The notes under the pieces are model-generated. The model did not search any database. It saw only the letters and a program-made list of their open reading frames with translations, and was not told the origin of the DNA. From Chitinophagaceae bacterium (GTDB lineage Bacteria; Bacteroidota; Bacteroidia; Chitinophagales; Chitinophagaceae), in the NCBI GenBank assembly GCA_028288595.1, contig JAQBNK010000107.1:1-52643 (forward strand): 52,643 nt of DNA, read 5' to 3'. Shown piece by piece: positions 33,437 to 42,458 of the stretch. How positions within the stretch are numbered: position 1 is the first letter of the stretch; the number at the start of each line of letters is the position of its first letter. The translations under genes were made by a program, and so were the position numbers.

Positions 33437-33933
33437 AAAAAATTATTTAGGAAGGGTAATTATCAATTGTCTTAAGCGTTTTGGTTGTTGATGAAAGCTT
33501 ATTCATTGGACCGCAAGAAAATAAACATTATCGCCAAAGCACTTGACATTAGTCAAATAGAAACGGCATGAGAACGAATTTGATAAAAGTCAATGAGGAG
33601 TCAAAACATGAAAAGAACGTGACGAAGTAACTACGATGTTTAAGGCAGGGCAGGAAACAACCACCCAGTTTTTAAGCTGGATGTTTTAAGCTACGGCGAG
33701 GCGAGATCATGTAGCTGTAAGCTACAATGAAGTGCGGCGTAGCGGATGCTGAGCCGAGGGCACCACCCTGCTTCTTTTTGATAGTTGATGATAAGTTAGA
33801 TGTGATAAACTACGATGAGGTGGGGGTTACTGGCACTTATCTTATTTATCAGGAAATAATTATCGCCTCCGATTGTGACCGGAAGGTTTTATATTTAGGA
33901 AACCGCCTGCCTTAACCCCAAAACCAAAGAGCT
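33437..33933. other. 497-base intergenic region upstream of the giant kinase
   Basis: It contains the right copy of the 65-base direct repeat (33764-33830) and a small hairpin GTAGCT-GTA-AGCTAC at 33711-33725. Another inverted element, CCAG...CTGG, lies near 33665-33680. Apparent short frames here run through the repeat and are not convincing genes. The promoter of the kinase operon must be in the last 100 bases, but no clear TAnnTTTG box is seen. Confidence 0.45.
33764..33830 (+). repeat. about 65-base direct repeat, right copy
   Basis: It shares CACCCTGCTT, ATAGTTGATGATAAGTTA and TGTGATAAACTACGA with 31831-31894, in the same orientation 1.9 kb away. Confidence 0.85.
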
Positions 33934-36900
33934 GTGCCCAAAGATGAGAACAACCCCGAGCAGCTTTTAGCTGAACTTCACCAGCGTACAGAAGAACTCG
34001 CTGTAATTAATGCGATACAGGAAGGAGTTGCCCAGCACAGGGATATCCAATTCATTTATAACCTTGTGGGCGATAAGATACAACAGCTATTTAATGCACA
34101 AATTGTTCTTATAGCCACTTTCGACCTGGTTAAAGAAGAAGAAAACTTTACCTATTTTTTTGAAGACGGGCGCAAAGTCATGCCCGAAGCAAGATCAATC
34201 AGTAAGCTAAGGCGTCGGTTAATAAATGAAAGGCGCACTATTTATATCGAGACAGAAGATAGCGCCATTAATGAATATGAAATAACAGCTATTGACGATA
34301 CAGAGATGCCTAAGTCGCTGTTATTTGTACCGCTTGTATCAGATTCTACGGCCGGTGGTTATATCAGTTTGCAATCCTTAGACAAAGAGCATGCTTATTC
34401 AGGTTCAGATATCACTTTCCTGGAAACACTCTCTAATAGTATGGCTGTCGCTTTAGAGAACGCCCGGCTCTTTGATGATACAAGCAGGTTACTAAAAGAA
34501 ACAGAACAAACGAAAGCTGAACTGGCTGTTATAAACAGCGTGCAGGAAGGGCTGGTAAGAGAAATGAGCATAGAAGGTATTTACACATTGGTGGGAAATC
34601 GAATTCGCGAACTTTTTAATGCCCAGGCTGTGCTGATCGCCACATTCGACCACGAAAAAAAACTCGAATATTTCAATTATCACATAGAGAAGGGTGAAAT
34701 GTCCCGTCCCGAGCCGAGGCCATTTGATAAGGTGAGACAGCACTTAATTCAAACAGGCCAGAATATCCTGATCAACGAAAACTTTGTAAAAGCTGCAGCA
34801 GAATTCGGAATGAAAGTGTTGCCGGGAACTAAAGCTCCCAAGTCACTTTTATTCATGCCCATGAAAGCGGGCGATAAAGTAACGGGTTATGTAAGCCTTC
34901 AGAACATTGACCAGGAACATGCGTTTTCCTTTTCAGATGTGCGGCTATTAAGCACTCTCGCTAATAGTATGAGTGTGGCTTTACAAAATGCAAAATTGTT
35001 TGATGAAACAAACAGGTTATTAAAAGAAACGGAGCAGCAAAAAGGAGAATTGGCAGTAATTAACAGTGTGCAGGAAGGGCTGGCAAAAGCACTGGACATG
35101 CAGACGATCTATGATCTCGTTGGTAATAGGATACGTGATCTTTTTGATGCACAGGTGGTCGGCATCGCTACGTTTGATTATGCAACCGATACAGAGCACA
35201 TTCATTATCTCATAGAAAAAGGGGAACGTTATTATCCTGCACCAAGACCACTGAATACTTTAAGAAAACATCTTATTGAAACCAAAGAAAAAGTGGTAAT
35301 CAATAAAAACTTCGAAACAGTTTCAGCAGCTTTTGGAATGAAAAAAATCCCGGGAACTGAACAACCAAAGTCTGCATTATATGTTCCCCTGGTGATTGGT
35401 GAAAAAGTAACAGGTTATGCGAGTTTACAAAACGTAGATAAAGAAGAGGCTTTTAGTGAATCGGATATAAGATTGCTGGAGACGCTGGCTAATACAATGG
35501 GTGTTGCATTGGAAAATGCAAGGCTCTTTGATGAAACAACAAGACTGCTGAAAGAAACGGAGCAGCAGAAAGCGGAGCTGGGTGTTATTAACAGCGTACA
35601 GGAAGGACTTGCCAAAGAGCTGGACATGCAAGCTATTTATGATCTTGTTGGCGGGCGGATACAGGAACTGTTTAACGCACAGGCAGTGATGATCGTAACC
35701 TTCGACCACGAAACGGCGACAGAACATTTTAAATATCTTATTGAAGATGGCCAGCGGTTCTATCTTACAGCACGTCCTTACGACAAACTTCGCCAGCACC
35801 TGATCATCACAAAACAAAGAATTGTCATCAACTCAAATTATGAAGAAGCATATGCGAAGTTTGGATTAAAAACTTTGCCGGGTACCAACCCCACAAAATC
35901 CGGTGTATTCGTTCCATTGATCATTGGTGATAAAGTGAACAGTTATATCAGTTTGCAAAACATGGAAATTGAAAATGCTTTCAGCGAATCTGATGTGCGT
36001 CTTTTAGAAACACTTGCAAACAGCATGAGCGTTGCATTAGAAAATGCACGCCTCTTCGATGAAACAAACCGTTTGTTGAAAGAAACAGAACAGCGCACAG
36101 CGGAATTAGCGGTAATTAATAGTGTGCAGGAAGGTCTTGCCCGTGAGTTGGATATGAAAGCTATTTACGACCTGGTTGGCGATCGTTTATGCAATTTATT
36201 TCCTGATACGCATGCTTTGGTGATTCGCACTTTCGACCACGAAAATGGAATCGAACATTTTCAATACGCCATTGAAAAAGAGACCCGCCTTTCCATTGAT
36301 CCACGCCCTATACTTTGGGCTAATAAACAATTAATAGCAAATAAGAAAGCCCTATACATCAATGAAAATTTTGTTGAAACATCGAAAAAATATGGTGGCA
36401 CAGGCGTTACTAAAGGAGCCCCGCCAAAATGCGGTGTTTTTGTGCCCATGATCGTTGGAGATATTGTAAAAGGTTCAATCAGTCTTCAAAATGTTGACGG
36501 GGAAAATGCTTTTTCTGAATCCGACATACGTTTGCTTACTACAGTCACTAACAGTATGAGTGTTGCCTTGGAAAATGCACGACTCTTTGATGAAACAAAT
36601 CGCTTGTTGAAAGAAACCGAACAACGTACTGCTGAATTAGCTGTGATCAATAGTGTGCAGGAAGGTTTGGCAAAAGAACTGGATATGCAGGGCATTTATA
36701 ATTTGGTTGGCGACAGGGTGCAGAGCCTTTTTCACACACACGCAGCAGTAATTGCCACTTTCGATCTTGAAAATAAGCTGGAACATTTCAATTATGTATT
36801 TGAAAATGGAAAAAGATATATCCTTGATGCAAGGCCTATTAATAGTTTACGTCAACTTCTTATTGACAAAAAGCAAACTATTTATATAGATTCTGAAGAA

Positions 36901-39900
36901 AAGGCAAAGAATGAATATGGAATTACGGCAATTGGAGATACTAAGATGCCTAAGTCTTTAATGTTTGTTCCTCTCCTCAGCGGGAGCAACATCAAAGGTT
37001 ATGTTAGTATTCAGAATGTTGATAAAGAAAAAGCTTTTAATGAATCTGATATCAGGTTGCTTGAAACGCTTGCCAACAGCATGAGTGTCGCATTGGAAAA
37101 TGCACGACTATTTGATGAAACAACACGATTACTTAAAGAAACAGAGCAACGCACAGCAGAATTGGCAGTGATCAATAGTGTGCAGGAAGGATTGGTTCGT
37201 GAAATGGATATGAAAGCCATATATGAATTAGTTGGTGATAAACTTTGCAAATTATTTCCAGATACCCAAACTTTAGTGATCCGCACATTTGATTATGAAT
37301 CAGGTACTGAGCATTGGCAGTATGCTATCGAAAAAGGCGAGCGCCAATATGTTTCACCCCGATCTTTTAACTGGAACAGTCAATTATTAATAAAGACAAA
37401 AAAACCACTTGATATTAGAAAAGACTATGTGGCTGTATCCAAAAAACATGGAGGTACAGGAGTAACTGCAGGTCAACCACCAAAGTCTGCCGTATTTGTG
37501 CCAATGCTGGTTGGTGATGTAGTAAAAGGAACTGTAAGCTTGCAGAATGTAGATAAGGAGAATGCATTCTCAGATTCCGATCTCAGGCTGCTTACTACAA
37601 TTACAAACAGTATGAGTGTTGCATTAGAAAATGCACGGCTCTTTGATGAAACAAATCGCTTATTGAAAGAGACAGAACAACGCACCGCCGAATTAGCAGT
37701 GATCAATAGTGTTCAGGAAGGACTCGTTCGTGAAATAGATATGCAGGCAATATATGAAACAGTGGGTGAACGGCTTTGTGATTTGTTCAACATTCAAACA
37801 GTTGTCATAAGAACATTTGATCATGATGGTGGAATTGAAAACTGGCGCTATGCAAAAGAAAAAGGTGAACGTCAGCAAGTAAAACCTCGTCCATTTAATT
37901 GGAACAGTCACCTTCTTATTAAAACACAAAAACCTTTGATCATTAATGTAGATTATGTGGAGACGGCAAAGAAACATGGCAGCGCAGGTGTTACTGCAGG
38001 ACAAGCTCCTAAATCAGCCGTGTTTGTCCCGATGGTCGTTGGTGATGTGGTAAAAGGATCAGTGAGTTTGCAGAATGTAGATATTGAAAATGCATTCAGT
38101 GATTCAGACATACGGTTGCTTACCACGCTTACAAACAGCATGAGTGTTGCATTAGAGAATGCACGTCTGTTTGATGAGACAACACATCTGCTTGCAGAAG
38201 CAAAACAAAGAGCTACAGAGCTCACAACGGTAAATACAATCAGCAAAGCACTTGCATCACAGTTAAATGCAGATGAGTTGATCCAGTTTATCGGAGATCA
38301 GATGAAGGATCTTTTTAAGGCTAACATCGTTTACCTGGCCATTCTGAACAAGAAAACACAAATGATCGATTTCCCTTACCAGCATGGCGATGATACTGCC
38401 AGTTCTTCCATAAAATTGGGAGAGGGGCTTACTTCAAAAATAATTTTAACTGGTGAGCCTTTACTGGTGAATAACGATCTGCAGGAATTGCGGGCAAGGC
38501 TGGGCGTTCAGCAAATGGGTAAAGCGGCCGCATCGTATCTTGGAGTACCCATTCCTGTCGGTGACGAAATTATCGGGGTGCTGAGTGTTCAAAGCACAGA
38601 ACATGAAAACAGGTTTAATGAAAGCGATCTTCGGCTGTTATCAACTATCGCTGCATCTGTGGGCGTCGCGTTAAACAACGCCACTTTATTTGAAGATGTT
38701 AAGCAGGCAAAGATGGAAGCAGAATCTGCAAGTAAGGCTGCGGAAAAAGCGAATGATGCAAAGAGCGCTTTCCTTTCAACTGTGAGTCATGAATTAAGAA
38801 CACCGCTCACTTCTGTCCTTGGTTTCGCAAAGATCATCCGTAAACGGCTCGAAGAGAAAATATTCCCAGCAGTAATCGCGGATGCGAAAACACAAAAGAC
38901 CATCAAACAAATTTCAGAAAATTTGCAGGTGGTTATTTCCGAAGGCGAGCGCCTTACGCATTTGATCAATGATGTGCTGGACCTCGCTAAAATAGAAGCG
39001 GGAAAAATGGAATGGAACCTGGACACTGTGTCTATGCAGGAAGTAGCAGAACGTGCGCTCTCTGCAGCATCAGGTTTGTTCGATCAGAAAACATTGAAGC
39101 TGGTGAAAGAGATAGAATCAAATCTTCCTGCGATCTCAGGCGACCAGGATAAACTGATCCAGGTAATTCTTAACCTCATTTCAAACGCAGTAAAGTTCAC
39201 TGATAAAGGAACCGTTACGTGCCGCGCATTCCGCCAGAAAGATGAAGTTATTGTTAGCATCAAAGACACTGGAATCGGTATTGCGCCGGAAGATTTTAAT
39301 GCCGTCTTCGAACAATTTAAACAGGTAGGTGGCGATACTTTAACGGATAAACCGAAAGGCACCGGGCTTGGTCTGCCAATATGTAAAGAGATCATTGAAC
39401 ATCACGGCGGCCGTATCTGGCTGGTGAGTGAAGCAGGGAAAGGAAGCACTTTCTCTTTTGCTTTGCCCCTTCTGAATGTGGCACCTTTAAAACCACTTCA
39501 TCTTGATGATCTCGTTAAACAATTGAAAGTGCAGATGGCGCATTCAACATTTATCATCGAAGGAAAAGATCCGGTAATATTAGTCGTGGACGACGATGAC
39601 GCAATACGCTCCCTGCTAAAACAGGAACTGACAGAAGCTGGCTATTTAGTGGAAGAAGCGGCAAATGGCAAACAGGCGCTGCAATGCATCCGCAATAATA
39701 AACCCGATCTCGTAATACTGGATGTAATGATGCCGGAGATGAATGGGTTTGATGTGGCCGCCATTTTAAAGAATGATCCTGACACAATGGATATTCCCAT
39801 TATTGTTTTATCTATCATCCAGGATAAAACAAGAGGCTTCCGTGTAGGCGTTGACCGCTACCTGACAAAACCAATAGATACTGCAAAACTATTTTCAGAA

Positions 39901-40170
39901 GTAGGCAGTTTGCTGGAGCAGGGTAAGTCGAGAAAAAAAGTAATGGTGGTTGATGAAGACGCTACCGCGGTTACTTCTTTATCTGATGTTTTGCAGGCAC
40001 GCGGTTACCTGGTAATAGAATCAAACGGAAAACAATTTATAGAGAGCGCAGTTTCTGCGCAACCAGACATCATCATTTTAAATTCTTTGTATTCAGGACG
40101 GGAAGAAGCAGTAAAATCTTTGCGCTTTGAAAAAGGAATGGAGAATGTGTTGTTCTTAATTTATGAATAG
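33934..40170 (+). CDS. giant hybrid histidine kinase with nine GAF domains and two receiver domains
   Basis: A 2078-residue protein with no membrane segment or signal peptide; start GTG 33934 (PKDENNPEQLLAELHQR). Nine GAF domains begin near residues 20, 195, 371, 547, 723, 900, 1075, 1252 and 1428. The first eight share the linker LLKETEQRTAELAVINSVQ and repeat every 175-177 residues; the ninth is divergent. Then come HisKA with His1619 (STVSHELRTPL), HATPase_c with N-box LNLISNAVKF, G1 DTGIGIAP and G2 GTGLGLPICK, a complete receiver with Asp1930 (VILDVMMPEMNG, LTKP), and a shortened terminal receiver in which the phosphoacceptor is Asn2050 (IIILNSLYSG). It probably senses small cytoplasmic ligands or redox state and feeds the response regulator 51 bases downstream. 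Confidence 0.92.
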   Translation: MPKDENNPEQLLAELHQRTEELAVINAIQEGVAQHRDIQFIYNLVGDKIQQLFNAQIVLIATFDLVKEEENFTYFFEDGRKVMPEARSISKLRRRLINERRTIYIETEDSAINEYEITAIDDTEMPKSLLFVPLVSDSTAGGYISLQSLDKEHAYSGSDITFLETLSNSMAVALENARLFDDTSRLLKETEQTKAELAVINSVQEGLVREMSIEGIYTLVGNRIRELFNAQAVLIATFDHEKKLEYFNYHIEKGEMSRPEPRPFDKVRQHLIQTGQNILINENFVKAAAEFGMKVLPGTKAPKSLLFMPMKAGDKVTGYVSLQNIDQEHAFSFSDVRLLSTLANSMSVALQNAKLFDETNRLLKETEQQKGELAVINSVQEGLAKALDMQTIYDLVGNRIRDLFDAQVVGIATFDYATDTEHIHYLIEKGERYYPAPRPLNTLRKHLIETKEKVVINKNFETVSAAFGMKKIPGTEQPKSALYVPLVIGEKVTGYASLQNVDKEEAFSESDIRLLETLANTMGVALENARLFDETTRLLKETEQQKAELGVINSVQEGLAKELDMQAIYDLVGGRIQELFNAQAVMIVTFDHETATEHFKYLIEDGQRFYLTARPYDKLRQHLIITKQRIVINSNYEEAYAKFGLKTLPGTNPTKSGVFVPLIIGDKVNSYISLQNMEIENAFSESDVRLLETLANSMSVALENARLFDETNRLLKETEQRTAELAVINSVQEGLARELDMKAIYDLVGDRLCNLFPDTHALVIRTFDHENGIEHFQYAIEKETRLSIDPRPILWANKQLIANKKALYINENFVETSKKYGGTGVTKGAPPKCGVFVPMIVGDIVKGSISLQNVDGENAFSESDIRLLTTVTNSMSVALENARLFDETNRLLKETEQRTAELAVINSVQEGLAKELDMQGIYNLVGDRVQSLFHTHAAVIATFDLENKLEHFNYVFENGKRYILDARPINSLRQLLIDKKQTIYIDSEEKAKNEYGITAIGDTKMPKSLMFVPLLSGSNIKGYVSIQNVDKEKAFNESDIRLLETLANSMSVALENARLFDETTRLLKETEQRTAELAVINSVQEGLVREMDMKAIYELVGDKLCKLFPDTQTLVIRTFDYESGTEHWQYAIEKGERQYVSPRSFNWNSQLLIKTKKPLDIRKDYVAVSKKHGGTGVTAGQPPKSAVFVPMLVGDVVKGTVSLQNVDKENAFSDSDLRLLTTITNSMSVALENARLFDETNRLLKETEQRTAELAVINSVQEGLVREIDMQAIYETVGERLCDLFNIQTVVIRTFDHDGGIENWRYAKEKGERQQVKPRPFNWNSHLLIKTQKPLIINVDYVETAKKHGSAGVTAGQAPKSAVFVPMVVGDVVKGSVSLQNVDIENAFSDSDIRLLTTLTNSMSVALENARLFDETTHLLAEAKQRATELTTVNTISKALASQLNADELIQFIGDQMKDLFKANIVYLAILNKKTQMIDFPYQHGDDTASSSIKLGEGLTSKIILTGEPLLVNNDLQELRARLGVQQMGKAAASYLGVPIPVGDEIIGVLSVQSTEHENRFNESDLRLLSTIAASVGVALNNATLFEDVKQAKMEAESASKAAEKANDAKSAFLSTVSHELRTPLTSVLGFAKIIRKRLEEKIFPAVIADAKTQKTIKQISENLQVVISEGERLTHLINDVLDLAKIEAGKMEWNLDTVSMQEVAERALSAASGLFDQKTLKLVKEIESNLPAISGDQDKLIQVILNLISNAVKFTDKGTVTCRAFRQKDEVIVSIKDTGIGIAPEDFNAVFEQFKQVGGDTLTDKPKGTGLGLPICKEIIEHHGGRIWLVSEAGKGSTFSFALPLLNVAPLKPLHLDDLVKQLKVQMAHSTFIIEGKDPVILVVDDDDAIRSLLKQELTEAGYLVEEAANGKQALQCIRNNKPDLVILDVMMPEMNGFDVAAILKNDPDTMDIPIIVLSIIQDKTRGFRVGVDRYLTKPIDTAKLFSEVGSLLEQGKSRKKVMVVDEDATAVTSLSDVLQARGYLVIESNGKQFIESAVSAQPDIIILNSLYSGREEAVKSLRFEKGMENVLFLIYE

Positions 40171-40221
40171 TATCGCTTTTCATCAGAACTAAATTTTATC
40201 AACCCAAATAAAAGCACCTCA

Positions 40222-40599
40222 ATGCAACAAAAATTATTAATAGTAGACGATGAGCCGCACATCAGAATGCTGATAGAGCAAACACTGGAAGAACTGGAAG
40301 ACGATGGCGTTGATTTTTTTACTGCCGAGAACGGCGAGGAAGCGCTTAAAATAATACAGGCTGAAAATCCCCGGCTTGTTTTTCTCGATGTGATGATGCC
40401 GAAAATGAATGGCATGGAAGTATGCCGCAGGGTAAAAAAAGAATTATTACTGGATAACGTTTTTATCGTTTTGCTTACAGCAAAAGGGCAGGAACTCGAC
40501 AGGCTGAAAGGACAGGAGGTGGGTGCAGATCTGTACATGACAAAACCTTTCGATCCTGAAGTAATACTTGCTAAAGCAAAAGAAGTACTTGGACTATAA
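40222..40599 (+). CDS. single-domain CheY-like response regulator
   Basis: A 125-residue receiver with no output domain. All key residues are present: acidic pair in LLIVDDEPHIR, phosphoacceptor in LVFLDVMMPKMNG, Thr in VLLTAKGQ and Lys in YMTKPFDP. It lies 51 bases after the nine-GAF kinase and 27 bases before the GAF-cyclase gene, in the same direction, so it is the obvious phosphate acceptor for that kinase. It would act through protein contacts, perhaps on the cyclase. The length is standard for CheY/Spo0F-type proteins. Confidence 0.92.
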   Translation: MQQKLLIVDDEPHIRMLIEQTLEELEDDGVDFFTAENGEEALKIIQAENPRLVFLDVMMPKMNGMEVCRRVKKELLLDNVFIVLLTAKGQELDRLKGQEVGADLYMTKPFDPEVILAKAKEVLGL

Positions 40600-40625
40600 C
40601 ACTTACACTAAATTCATTTTTGAGA

Positions 40626-42302
40626 ATGGCGAGGATCAGCTTAAAGAATATACTTGGGAAAAAGAATGATACTGCGGCAATTTTTCTTTCGCTGATAGCA
40701 GCCTTGCCGGGGAACACCTGGATAGAAGATGATAAGGGTCAGCCAGTTTTAGGATCATCGTCTGAAACATGCCATGAAATTATGGAGATAAAGCATGAAG
40801 AAGAACTCCTGGGTTTTGTAAAAGGGGATGTGTCCGCTGTGCCGATTGCGGCGTTACTTAACCAGTTGTTAGAAAAAGAAGCAGAAAAAAAGAAATTAGG
40901 CGCAGAAATATTGAACCTCTACCAGGAGATCAATATGATCTTTAATTTCTCTGATAAGCTGGCACAGTCCATAGACGCGTTCGCTATAGCAGAGGTTACG
41001 CTTTCCCAGGCAAGACATATTATTCAATCCAATGCAGGTGTAGTTTTATTATTGGATGAAGACACCGGTGGCTTGCAGGTAGCCGCTGTTTCAGGAGAAC
41101 CATTGCTCAATGAAAAGAACATTCACCGCATTTTTTCAGTTATGCAATCACTCCTGGTAAACGGTCAGTCTGAAATTATTACCAACACAGTTCTATTAAA
41201 AGAAGCCGGCATCATTTCCGCCACTGTGCAATCTGTTATTTGCGCGGCGTTAAAAGTGAAACAAAATGTAACCGGCGCGGTGATCCTGTTTACAAACGAA
41301 TCGGTTTCTTATACAGCGGGTCATCTTAAAATATTAACTACGCTGGCACTTCAATCCTCGGCCGCCATTGAAAGCGCTTTATTGTACGAGAAAAATATAA
41401 AAGCAGCAAACGACAGGGAAGAGGCCATTCGTTGCATCTATGAAGTGACGTCGAAATTTGTTCCTTATGAATTTATCGATGCGCTGGGTCATAAAATAAT
41501 AACGGATGTGAAATTGGGCGACCAGGTGGAAAAAGTAGTCACCGTTCTTTTCTCTGATATGAGGGGGTACACGACGCTTTCTGAAGGCATGTCGCCAGCG
41601 GAAAATTTCAAGTTCGTTTGTTCTTTCAATGAGCGGATGGGGCCCATTATTCGTAAATACAATGGCTTTATCAATCAATATCTTGGCGATGCAATCATGG
41701 CCATTTTCCCGGGCAAAGCGGAAGATGCTTTATCTGCTGCCGTAGCGATGCAGAAAGATGTTCGTGAGTTTAATAAACTTCGTCTTGCCAATAACCAGCT
41801 TCCCATACGCATAGGTGTAGGCATGCACACGGGCCCGCTCATTATGGGTATCACCGGCGATCAGTCTAGAATGGATGCCACCACTATTGCAGATACAGTT
41901 AACACCGCATCCAGGCTGGAGAGTCTTACTAACTATTATAAAGGCGATATCATTATCAGCCAGGCAACATTCAGCCAGCTTCCTTCCGGCACATTTCACA
42001 CGAGACCCTTAGCATCGGTGCAGTTAAAAGGTAAAAATGAACCCGTTCTTATACATGAATGTTTCAGCGGGTTTAGTGAAGAAGAAGTAGAAAAGAAAAG
42101 CATTACGTTATACAGTTTTAACCAGGGCATCACCAGTTATGTTTCAAGTTCGTTCCACGAAGCAGCAACCGCTTTTCAGCAGGTGCTGCAAACAAATCCC
42201 GCGGACCAAACCGCTGATTTCTTTCTCCAGAAAATAAATGATTTTCTCGATAAAGGCGCACCGCTAAACTGGTCCGGTGTAGAAGAAATGCACACTAAAT
42301 AA
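40626..42302 (+). CDS. GAF-domain class III adenylate/guanylate cyclase
   Basis: The ATG at 40626 gives 558 residues; a TTG at 40620 would add two. A unique N-terminal region of about 90 residues is followed by a coiled segment (LLEKEAEKKKLGAEILNLYQ), a GAF domain at about 115-255, and a cyclase domain at about 295-475. Catalytic features are VTVLFSDMRGYTTL and INQYLGDAIMAIF (metal Asp residues) and DTVNTASRLES (Asn, Arg). The usual adenine-reading Lys is Gln in NQYLGD. A C-terminal tail of about 85 residues looks like a partial TPR (YSFNQGITSY, AAAFQQVLQ-like). As the third gene after the kinase and response regulator it is the likely output. Product cAMP versus cGMP is undecided. Confidence 0.88.
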   Translation: MARISLKNILGKKNDTAAIFLSLIAALPGNTWIEDDKGQPVLGSSSETCHEIMEIKHEEELLGFVKGDVSAVPIAALLNQLLEKEAEKKKLGAEILNLYQEINMIFNFSDKLAQSIDAFAIAEVTLSQARHIIQSNAGVVLLLDEDTGGLQVAAVSGEPLLNEKNIHRIFSVMQSLLVNGQSEIITNTVLLKEAGIISATVQSVICAALKVKQNVTGAVILFTNESVSYTAGHLKILTTLALQSSAAIESALLYEKNIKAANDREEAIRCIYEVTSKFVPYEFIDALGHKIITDVKLGDQVEKVVTVLFSDMRGYTTLSEGMSPAENFKFVCSFNERMGPIIRKYNGFINQYLGDAIMAIFPGKAEDALSAAVAMQKDVREFNKLRLANNQLPIRIGVGMHTGPLIMGITGDQSRMDATTIADTVNTASRLESLTNYYKGDIIISQATFSQLPSGTFHTRPLASVQLKGKNEPVLIHECFSGFSEEEVEKKSITLYSFNQGITSYVSSSFHEAATAFQQVLQTNPADQTADFFLQKINDFLDKGAPLNWSGVEEMHTK

Positions 42303-42458
42303 AGTCATTGGTTGGTAAAGTCAGAGGTCATAACATCACTAAAAATTACACTTTTAATTTCCTACTTTACCATGCACATGTCTAACTGGTTTTTGTTAGC
42401 GCTACCACCAGGTATAAACAAGTAAGCAGCGATTTCAATTAAAACTTCAAATTAATTC

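Noticed and set aside
33727-33915. 62-codon frame upstream of the giant kinase
   Set aside because: Most of it is the translated 65-base direct repeat, and there is no coding-like composition outside it.
34492-38246. A series of long frames antisense to the GAF array
   Set aside because: They recur at the GAF period because the DNA repeats, carry no recognisable motifs, and lie opposite a clear 2078-residue coding frame.
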